DNA of 64,000 nt, from positions 33,559,796 through 33,623,795 of the forward strand of contig NC_092629.1 of the NCBI RefSeq assembly GCF_039555335.1, written 5' to 3'. The translations under genes and the position numbers were made by a program. This DNA comes from Amphiura filiformis. Lineage: Eukaryota; Echinodermata; Ophiuroidea; Amphilepidida; Amphiuridae. Positions 47,578 through 59,500 of the stretch are shown in pieces. The first letter of the stretch is position 1; every line of letters begins with the position of its first letter. The notes under the pieces are model-generated. The model was given only the letters and a program-made list of their open reading frames with translations. It was not told the origin of the DNA and did no database searches.

Positions 47578-50500
47578 CGTTGCAAGTTATTCTCTAGCTA
47601 AATTGTACATATGTTACAAATCGTGAACACCTAATTTTGTTTATATGATACATTTTAAGGTTGGTCTGAACCCTGGAATTATGGAAACTTTCGGGTCTCA
47701 TAACTTCTAAATTGTTGGTCTAAAGTATATAAAGTATACATATTTAGAATGGCAAAGACTTGATAAGTTCATCTGAGAGGTCAAATTTGGGCCAAAATGG
47801 CACTTTTGGCCCAAAATCCCAAAAATAACGGTTTTTGGCCCACTTCTTTTTTGTGCACCGTAACAAAAAATTCTTGAGCCAAAAGTTTTTTGAAACTAAT
47901 TTTTAAAAACTAGATCAAAATATCTGGGACCCGTTTTTTCATTTTTTGAATTTCGACTAACTTTGAGAAATTTGCGCCAAAAATGGTCAAAAAACGCTAA
48001 TTTTTCAAAAAAATCATAAAAAAGCCCGATTTTGGCACAAATTTCAAATATTTTTGGTGAAATTGGTCAAAATTAAAAAAAATTAAAAAACGGGTCCTAG
48101 ATATTTTGATCTAGTTTTTAAAAATTAGTTTCAAAACACTTTTGGCCCAAGAATTTTTTTGTTACGGTGCACAAAAAAGAAGTGGGCCAAAAACCGTTAT
48201 TTTTGGGATTTTGGGCCAAAAGTGCCATTTTGGCCCAAATTTGACCTCACAGATGAACTTATCAAGTCTTTGCCATTCTAAAATGTATATTTTATATACT
48301 TTAGACCAACAATTTAGAAGTTATGAGGCCCGAAAGTTTCCATAATTCCAGGGTTCAGACCAACCTTAAGGCATGCGCAATAGAAAGATTAAAATGTAAA
48401 TATATTACATTTTAAGAAAAATCCGACTTCTGCGCATTTCACTGAAGTGATGATGGTGCTTATTTTGTATATTTAGCAAGGCAGTAATGAGCGCCCTCCG
48501 TGTTACATTAAGGTTGCTGTTGGGCAATTTTATACATTAAGGTTACTGTTGGTCAATGTTACATTAAGGTTAGGGTTAGGGATAGTGGATTAGGGTTAGG
48601 ATTAGTGGGTTAGGGTTAGTGGGTTAGGTTTAGGGTTAGTGGGTTAGGGTTAAGGTCCCAGTATCAACAAAAACATCAGTAGTAGTAGTAGTAGTTCGTA
48701 AATCCAGCAATACAGCAGGGTTAGGGCTAGCGTAACCTTAAGGGTGACGGGATGTCTCTACTAGGTGACGGGCTGTCGATAACCGAATGGCAGCCCGTCA
48801 CCCATTTCATACTTTCAAATTTTTTACAAATTTTTACCCCATAATTTCCCTCATTCTTCAGGCTCTGCCCTCTATCGGTGGCTTATTTACAGTTTAAGCT
48901 TGTTTGCTATTGTATTGGGAGCAACTTTGTAGGCCTGCGGCGCAACCTTGAACAATATTGTCTTTGAGCTAACGCCCCGTAGCCACCCCCATACCTCATT
49001 TCAGTTTTAACTTAACAAAATTCTGCTTTTTATATTTTATAGTGGCACTGAAAATTCAGCAACTCAAGGAAAGTAGTTATTGATTTTTTGATCAAATATT
49101 GGTTTCCCTCATTTTTGACTGTAACTCCACAACTGCTGTCTGTCCTGAAATAAAATTTCCAGTGCATTAGTCCTTGCCCCTATTATATATATTTATCTTA
49201 CTTATCACCAATGCGCTATAATTTTTGAGAAAAATGCAAAAATATGCACAAAATTGGGCAAGGGTGTAGAGTACCCCTTAATAATACGGCAAGGAACATC
49301 GTATTACGGACCAAAATGATGCAGTCGGGAATTCTTATTAAATATTTACCCCTCCCTTTTGACACCTGACCCCTAATACAGCACTGGATTGTACACGTTA
49401 TAATATATCTTACCACCGCAAGCGTCATACCACCCAGACATCAGCCCCGTCCCACCTCGCGCTGTCTCTCCGGTCACGGTGTCCCAACAATTAGTCCAGA
49501 TGTCGGCCACCAGCTTACAATTCTTGTTGGCTATTCTGCAAACTGTTATATGTTACAAAAACTAGTCAATTAGCATGGGGATTAGTGGCGTAGATTTATT
49601 TTGACATGGGGGGGGGGGAGTATAGTGAATCCCGCACCATTTGGCGACAGAATAAGTTAATGTTACAATTGCGCGCAAAAGACTTTGCATATTGAAGCTA
49701 AACTGATGAAATTTGGTGCAAAAGTGGAATAAACCCACGCGAAGCGCGCAAAAATATACACTTTGGGGGCTAAAATGACCAAATATGAGGTTAATTTGGT
49801 CAGAAACACACATACATGCGTCAGCATTGGGGGGGGGTGATTGTATGGACTATCCCCCTGACAAAATATTGGGGGGATTTATCCCCCACCCCCGGGATCT
49901 ACGCCTATGATAGGGATTGTTGCTGGCTACAAGAGCGTATGGGGCGTTACCTTTGTTTCACAACAACTAAAAAATATAGGACATTTTTGTTTTAGCTCTA
50001 GCCCCTGGTATAACACCCTCTCCAGAAGTATTTAATTGCATTTGTCCTTGCTCAAGTAGCATTCGATGAGAATTGTGTTACACAATTCGATGCGGTTCTT
50101 GTTTTATGAGCATTTAAGCGGGTACTACACCCGGCACCCCTGGCTAGTACTAGTTGATAAAGACAATTTATCGCGTCTGACGTCACCTGTCAATCAAACT
50201 CGAGCACGGTTTGTTTACAAGTGTCGTGATGATGACTTGCTGAACGCGGATTTATAACCGGGCGCCTTATTGTTAATTTTGCACCTTTCGACATGCAAAC
50301 CATCTCAAAAGTTAGGTCTTTATAGTAGGAAACTTTCTTTGGTGAAGGCACCATGTCGACAATGCCTAGAGCTGCTTTTTGCCTTGCAAGTACGTAATTT
50401 TTCGCCATTTGCTGCTATTCCTTTTCTCCGATCAGCACCAGATAGATCGGTCTTCCTTTTACGCGCTGATTAACCTATGTGTAAACCAATCAAGGATCGT

Positions 50501-53500
50501 AATTGACAGTGACATCAGACGCGGTAAACTGTTTTATCTCTGTCTTTCATTATAAAGTAACTAGCCATTTAGCCATCACCTCTCAATTAGGGGCTGTGCA
50601 ATATTTATGATCTGGGAGGGATACAATTTCCGAACGGCCCGCCAAAAATAAAAATCGCTTGCCCCTCCCCCACCTCGGCCTGCCAAAAATCGCTTGCCGC
50701 CCCTCAGCCCGCCAAAAAATCTTTGCCCCCCCTTTACACATGCCAGATTTTTTAGATCCAATTTTGCAAACTTTAAATGGTCTATGTCGCGAGCGCAGCG
50801 AGCTGTAAAATTTGCATATAAAGCGTTTCTGTACTATTTTCCCAAGTATTTTTAGAGCGTTTTATTTAAAAGGCGCCCCATGAATGTGTGCCAAAATCGT
50901 TTGCCCCCCGCTCGGCTGGCCAAAAATTGCTTCCCCCCTTTTCGGTTCGCCAAAAATTTCTTACCCTCCCCCCCAGGGCTCATAATTATTGCACAGGCTG
51001 TGCAGCACAGCCCCTTAGCATTATCTGAGATATGGGTAGCATCGTAGTATATACCTGCATTAATAATGTCCACGTCGAAGCCTTCTATCCTGCCCGTTTT
51101 TTCACTTCTGTATATTGGGAAGAAAAAAAGAAGCTGTAAATGAACAGACTCGACGGAACTCAGACTGGAGAGTCTCGGTAAACGGGTATGTGTCCAGGTG
51201 TAGGGGTATATTTTCGGTAAAATCAAAATTATTTGATATCAGAAGGGCATTCTTCGTATTCAGAATGCAATTCGATATGTCTGATGTGCTCTAATGTCCC
51301 ACAATAAATACTGTCCAAACGTTCATACCCATCCCTTAAATAAAGCTGCATTGAAGAAACTGTGTTGTTTCTTTGTTGCGCTTGATGGAATCTTTTTGCG
51401 CCTTGTATAGGCCAGTTTGTCACTTTTAAAATTGGACTTTCGCCTATTCAATTGCTTGCAACTTCACTTCTTGAGGTCACGATCATTGGATTCATGTCAT
51501 AATGTGCAGGATTAGATAGTGCATCTATTAAAAAAAACAAATTTATCCCAATATGTGACCGTACAGCACGAATGAGCCGTAAATGTCCTCAATTGTATTC
51601 TGAGTTACAGTGTAAAATGGGCATGAAGGTCGTATTCATAGGTACCTCAATTTGGTGCTACGTGTACCTCATTTAATGAGATACACGTAGCACCAAATTG
51701 AAATACCTATGAATATGACCTTCATGCCCATTTTACACTGTAACTCAGAATACAATTGAGGACATTTACGGCTCATTCGTGCTGTACGGTCACATATTGT
51801 TCAGTTTTAAAATTGCGAGTATTTTTCCAAGTGTAGGACACTTTTTTGGCGCAGTATAGTTGCATCCTTCTCATTATTAGCTATTATTTGCAGTCACTTA
51901 CGTGTGTGCTGTCTCGGTGTATTTCTTTGTATCACAGTATGTATACTCGCACGTGTCACAATATTCGCATGTTTTAAAGATACATTCATTTTTCTGCCGA
52001 AAGCAGTATGTATTGGAATTGGAACCCAAAACACGACTATTGGGTGGAATAATAGCCGGATTGCCATGACAAATCATTCTGTCAAGTACTCTAAATATTA
52101 ATAGCGCTCAGGTTTGGGCTACGTTTTCCATGTTGCCACGAAGTTCTTACGGTACAAAATGCTGAATGTGTCTGCATGTCGGGCTAATGAATTATGCATT
52201 AGAAAAGAAAATGGCAGGGACGGTCATAAATTCTTTATACGGGGTTGTTGTAAAATATTTGCCTTGAAGAGTGATTATAAAAAATGTTTGACTTGATTCT
52301 GGACTTTGAAAAGAATATAAAGCTTTGAATGTGTAAAGTTTTTATTGTTTTAAAGAGGTTAATCTGAAATAGGTATCTGTGAAGGATTTTAGGGATATTT
52401 AGAGGGCATGCACCCCCCGTCTTACAAAAATGTCGATTTTTTTGGTGAACGGCACCTAAATAGTTCAGCCTGAGACGAATATTTAGGGGAGACCGGGGCA
52501 AAGTGGAACACGGGGCAAAGCGGAATATCCCCATTAACTTTTGTATATGCGGCCCTCATGTAATAAGAACATCACACTCACGCAGTTAACCCTCTCTCTT
52601 TTTAGCCAATGCGTTGTAATTTCGTTCTGGTGCACCAGAACGAAATTCAAATTTCACGATATCTTTTTGGAAAAAGTGGGAGGATGAGGCTGTGGATCAC
52701 GAAATGCCCTTTTAATAGAGCTCGATGGGTTAAGGGGGTACTACACCCATTGATTTTTTTTTTGCATTTTTTTGCATTTTGTTAAGAAATTACAAAAAAA
52801 ATGGACAAAGTGGTATGCAAAATGAAGGGCAAATCTTCTCGTTTTATTGGTGGCATCGGTATCAACGTAGCTTACATGCTTTTAAAAGTAGAAGCCAAAA
52901 GGTGGTACATCACTGATGATTTAAATTCACTTCATTTTGGAAAGCTTACTATCAACGGATTTCGTTAAAATTTTGGATATGTGTTGCTAACACGTTAGGG
53001 AAATAAAGTTGATATGTAAAATGGGAATAAGTGGTTCCTGATTTCTTTTATGACTTCATGAACTTGGTGCTCCACAACTATCAAAAAGGAACTGGTTAAA
53101 ATGCTTCTATTTTCAATGTTGAGCTATATTTTGTATTTTTAACTTGCGACATTATTTCACTGAAACTTAATTAAGCCACAGGTAAAAGGTTACCACAACC
53201 ATACTACAGCAATGTTGAAAAATATTGTATTTCTTGTAACCTATACCACCATATTAGGTAGTTTTCCGTAAGCTTAACTTTTGTGATTTTGGTAACTATT
53301 TTATATTTATTTGTGAAATCCATCTCAACTAGGCATTCTAAATTGTACTCACCATTTACATCCCAAGGTATATTAGTATATCCACCTTGCACTTCTCGAT
53401 ATATATCCAGTTAAAGACAGAATATCAAAATTATTCCTCAGTTTGATACATTTTGTATCACAGACTCTCACATGTGTATTCAAAATTGATGCTTAAATTT

Positions 53501-56500
53501 GACCTGAACCAATTGACCTATAACCTGACATACGGTGACCTAATAGCCTTTTCTTCTCCTAACAACACATTAAAGTATCAAATTGACTAATGACTATTCA
53601 TCCATTGTGTAAGTGTTTATTTAATTTATTCAGTGTTATATATTTTGCAAGCACCACTAGATTTTCTATAGAGAGTATAACAAAGGATTTAATGTATTCT
53701 ATTCATGTACCCTACTTGAACATGTTGAAAAGAATAAATTATGGTTTGTTATGAAACACGCATCTGAGTTACCAGGATACGGTAAACAAAAAACATATAG
53801 GGCTAAAATGACTTACTATACAATGGCTTAAAAGCACCTTTTTTATTTATTTATTTATTTTCTTTTTATTTCACGTGATCCGTGCATATATCGCCTCGCT
53901 ATAAATGAAAAAATATTTTTTTAGACCAATCAAACCAATATATGGGTGTAGTACGCCCTTAAGCTTACTGATTTTCTTTATTTCATTACTAGTATATTGT
54001 GAAAAACTAAGTAGCTGTGGTGTTAGCTCAATATGCTAGGAATATATTATAACCGATGACCCCATGTTCACTTTGGCTAAATCAGCTGTATTTTTGCCAG
54101 TGTTGTAGTCGAGTCCTCGTCATCCGAGTCCGAGTCCGAGTCCGAGTCCGAGTCCTTGGTGTCCGAGTCCAAGTCCGAGTCCGAGTCCTTGCCAATTTCT
54201 GATGTCCGAGTCCGAGTCCTCAATGTTCGAGTCCGAGTCCGAGTCCGAGTCCTTATGTATCAAATTCAAGCCCTGGGGTTTGGACCAATACTTTATCAAC
54301 GTAGGCCTATATTTAACCGAATTTTAGTTCTATATTATTTTATTATTATTACATAATTTGTTAGTCCCATCTTGCATGCCTATTATAGTTTTGGGGCTGT
54401 GCAATAATTATGCGGAGCCCGGGGAGGTGTGAAATTGCAAGAGATGCTTTTTAAGGGATTTTGGCGGCCATTTTGAAAAACGCCCTCTAGCGAGAGTTCC
54501 TCACATTTTATTCAACGTCCTTAAATCTATAAATAAAACACCTTTAAAACTTCTTGTACTCGAACCGAGAGCGGGACTTCCATTCTGGACCGTAGTGACG
54601 TCAAAATATGACGTCACTACCAAACTTCAGGTGCCAAACGAAAGGGTGTTGGATCTGGCTGTAGGCCTATGCAGTATTATTCCGGGAGTGGAGGGATCAC
54701 TCACATGTAAAGGTGGTACGGGTAGGCTATGTGCGACGGTCAATGGTCCCTTTTTCATGCTCTCTGGCAGTTCCTTGAGACCCACAGTTTGCATCATGCT
54801 CCAGTTCATTGAGCCCAACACTCTGAAAATTGTAGCTCTTTAGCTCAAATTTGGAAACATTTTGAATTTGTTAGCTTTAAAGCCTATAATATGGCCCAAT
54901 TTTAGTTCACAGACCGCCACAAAAATGTTGAAATTTCAGTTCATCAAGCCCCTATTTTGCCCACAAATTATTATTCATGTAGGCCTATATTCTAGACTTG
55001 CGCCTAACCAAGCAGTCATGCTGTGTTGCTGTTACAATGTCCGATTGGGCTTTCCGTAGATTGGACTTTCCGTACAAAACAAACGATTATGATTAAAATC
55101 CATTTAACCAATTAAAGATATAACTGAAAGCAATCTTGCTTTTTGGTTGTACTTTTATTTATAAACTGAATTTATTTGCATGTAAAATTACTTAAATTAA
55201 TCATGTGATGTTATCATTGATCAAGCATAAGCAGAAGTTTACAATGAACGAAAATAAAAGACCTAAAAAGACCCTATTTTGCCGGACTCGAAGAGGACTC
55301 GAAGCCGAGTCCCCGAGTCCTTGGGGTCCGAGTCCGAGTCCGAGTCCAAGTCCTTAGCTTCCGAGTCCAAGTCCGAGTCCGAGTCCTTGAAAAAAGGACT
55401 CGAGTCCGGACTCGAGTCCGAGTCCGAGTCCCGAGTCCTCCAACACTGATTTTTGCTGATAAGGGTACGTAAAATAGCATTCGACATCCGCCATGTTGGA
55501 GAAATTTGCCGTCAATCAAATGGGAATAAGTCTGTTTCACTATTGAAGTAGTCAGGCGGCGAATGGCATGATCGAGCACAACGTTCGCCGTACACACGAC
55601 GAAATGATTGCAACTTTAAACATTTGTAATCATTTTGATCACAAAATATGATGTGAAAATACAGGTAAGCAATGAGAACAAGTCCTCAAACATTTGAAAT
55701 TGGTAGCTGAATTCCTACTGAAGACATAAATCATATACACATGTCAGATGTATATTGTATTGGCAAATATCCACAAAAGCGTTCATTATTTTGATAAATT
55801 GTCATATTTTATGCCATGTATTATATCCTTAAAACTAAACGGTGGATTTGCGAACAATTTGTCGACATAAATGACGTTATTTTTGGTAATATGCAGACGA
55901 ATGGCCAAATTAATAGAAAAATACTTGTGATAAATTTATCTTCACAAATTGTCGCACTCCGAGTGACACATGGTATATTTGCAACCCTGCTGTGGATTTG
56001 CGAACAATTTATCGACATAAATGACGCTTGCGGAGAAATTATTAGGAAAAAAGGGTGTTTTTTAGCCTAGGTCTGTCCTCCATGCTAGGTATGATCATCA
56101 AATTTCCAAGTAGCCTTTTTAGTACTTTTTTTGGTCCTGGTGACAACCCTGCAAGTAGGATATTTCACATTGAAATTGTTTTCTTTAGAAAGGTGATTAT
56201 TTAACTTAAAAAATGAGGGGTCAACCATGTCTGTAGGAAAAAAATTAGCAAAGTTATCGGCAAATGTATTTTCCAAATTCTGTGACCGTCGACGCGTCAT
56301 TGACGGTACCGGTACCTTACAATGAATTACTGTACAAAAAAGCAAGTACCCATTATGCAACATTTTTCAGCACAACAATCAATTTTACAGAAAAGAGATT
56401 TTATTTGAAAAAATCTTATTATCACTGTATCGTAACTTCTGTATATAAGGTGTACCAATTGACACTTTTGGACTTTCAACCTGAAGTTTCTGGTGTCCAA

Positions 56501-59500
56501 ATTTCATTTTTTTTGTATTTCCTACACAGTTATTAAGCTATTTCTGTGGTCACAAGTTGGGAGTTGAAGGGGGCCCTCTATTATCTATACGCATCCGGGA
56601 CACATGATACGTGATTATAGCCTAGTTTCCTTGTGTGTCGCCTTCTTCACTCAGTACGAAGGCTACAGCATCAATGTATTGAAAAATGCAGGGTCCATCG
56701 ATCATGTCAGTAAATGAATATTTTGTTTTGGGACTGATTATTCGGACTACCACCCGGCATGCAGGTATTCCTGCATTTTATACATCAGAATTATTACCAT
56801 TGCAAGATGGCTTAAAGCTAGCATTTTAAGTATCTCTTATAAGCTAATAACAAATGGTGCCTGCTGGAATCTCTTGAGGCATTGTCTTTTTTAAAGACAT
56901 TTCTTCAAGTGTTTATTTTGAATTTGTTTCGCTTGTATCAATGATATTCCTGGTGAAGGTCGACTGGACCGAAAGCTTGATTTAAAAGTGATAAAGACTG
57001 CAATGTATTGACCCAGTGGTGGCGCCACGGGGGGGGCATGAGTAAAATCCCAAATTACGAAAATTTCACCTTCTTGCGGTAATTTTGCGCAAAATTGGTT
57101 GATTCCCCCCCTGAAATTCACTTTGCTCCCTCAATGCCCCCAGGAAAAAAATCCTGGCGCCGCCACTGATTGATCCGGGAGGGTGGGGTGCAGAGAGGGG
57201 ATATCCGGATATGTGTATATGGTTGTTTACAATATCTGACGATAATAATTGGGATAGAAAGCAAAATTATACTTGGATACTTGCATATATTGAACATTGT
57301 ATCCGGAGTGTCCATTATGTATCATCCAGACTTTGTCATCGTCATAATCTACAGATGTTAATCCAGCAGCACTACCTACGAATAATAACAGGAATAGACA
57401 TGTAATGTCATAGTAACAAGGAGGTTGTAATAAACATAGAGATACAGCTAGATTACGTATCGTGTTGTTCCTTCGTGCCCAATTGATTTGGCGACAGGCT
57501 ATTCAAAAGTGGTACTATATGTTTCGAACAAAAGGGTTCCACCATTAAATTGATAACTGACCCGACAGCATATTAACGCTTTAACTGGCAGGTGACTGTC
57601 AAATGAGTGATGAATAGAAAGTTATGTGTAAGCGCACCACTTGAGAAAGTGATACCATTGTTCTCACGTATCCCAAAGTTGTTTGTGCGGATCTCAAGCC
57701 TGGCTCTATAGCTGTCAACGTACAATGACTCCTTTATCATCCACGCTTCATTTAAATAAATTGAACGCCCTTGCCGATTTATTACACATCAGAATGTATT
57801 AAGAACACTATTTTAAACTGTTGCGATTTGGTAGTTCACAGCATCTTTCGAATGGTAGTGAGCTTTGGCATAAATTTCATTTATCATTTCATAGCGAGCG
57901 TGTAGAAGAATTCAAATATCACAGATATACTTTTGTAGGTCCTGTGGTACTTGAGATATGTTGGAAAGAAGCCTGAAACAACAACACTTTTGTAAAACGT
58001 TAACGTACATAACTCGTTTACAACAATAAATCAACCAAGTTTTTAAAGTATATGATTTGTAGAATGAACTTTAGTAGAACATCAACGTGTTATTGTTCAA
58101 TAATATATTGATTTAAATAATGAAATTTGTAGGCTGCTTCGACCACCAACACCTAGATTCTACCCTTAAAGCTCCATGAACGTTTGGACAGTATTTATTG
58201 TGGGACATTAGAGCACATCAGACATATCGAATTGCATTCTGGCCTTCTGATATCAAATAATTTTGATTTTTTTAAATTCGCAATGTAATACACATTTTAT
58301 GGCAAATCATTAAAAATTGATATTTTTGATATTTAACAGTACTCGGAGTAAACTTTATAAATCTGATGATTTCTACCTAAAGTGTATGTAGGTGGGATGA
58401 AAAACCGACGATCAATTGAAAATTTTGACCTTTCGTATTGAAGATATGGATTTTTTTCCCAAAACACCAAAAAAATTAAGGTCTTTTTGAAAAAAAAAAA
58501 CCCATATCTTCAATAAGAAAGGTCAAAATATTCAATTGATCGTCGGCTTTTCCTCCCAGCTACATACACTTTAAGACTATATCATTCAATTTATAAAATT
58601 TACTTCGAGGACTGTTATATCTCCAAAATGTGAAAAATATCAAATTTTAATCATTTGTCATAAAATTTGTATTATCTCGTGTATTTCAACAAATGAAAAT
58701 TATTTGATATCACAAAGACATTCTTCGTATTCAGACTGCAATTCGATAGGTCTGATGTGCTCTCATGTCCCACAAAAAATGCTGTCGAAACGCTCATTCC
58801 AGTTCCCAGAAGGTTAGACACTATTTTAAACTGTTGCGATTTGGTAGTTCACAGCATCTTTCGAATGGTAGTGAGCTTTGGCATAAATTGCATTGATCAT
58901 TTCATAGCGAGCGTGTAGAAGAATTCAAATATCACAGATATACCTTTGTAGGTCCTGTGGTACTTGAGTTATGTTGTAAAGAAGTCTGAAACAAGTGAAT
59001 AAGTGCAGAGTAGGTTAAATATGAATATTAAATGTTAGACCAAAGTAGCTCAAAGTAGTAAGTACTATACACCTGATCTGTGAACTTGTCTTTTTTAAAG
59101 ACAAATTCTTGTTGCCCCACATATTGTTTACAGTTGTTAGGTGAGGGCAATTGGCATTGTCAGATCAAGCCATAAAGATTTCCCCTGCAAGATTCACCAT
59201 AAGGTTGTTATTATTATTATACGCCAACATGATACTAATTTCCATCTTTGTTGTATTTACAGCCGGAAAGTATAAAATAAATGTGTTTCCATATGAAAAA
59301 ATAGATTAAGAAAAAATAGATTAAGAAAAACAGAATCTCCCATTCGTAGTCCGTGTTACAAAATATGGCAGTAGTTCTAGTGTTAAAGTCATATTATGAT
59401 TTTAAATACCCCGTTAAAACACCACAGCTAAGCGGCTGAGATAGTAAGTTTTCTTTCATTTTACCTCTAAGTTTGGCTTAAAATGACCAGAAAACTTTCC

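Noticed and set aside
52801..52971. 56-residue ORF starting MDKVVCKMKGK
   Set aside because: Lies in a repeated TTAA element and has no recognisable domain; chance is the simpler reading.
55274..55597. Ser-Asp or Arg-Thr repeat ORFs
   Set aside because: Translation of the (GAGTCC)n array in a hAT-like element.
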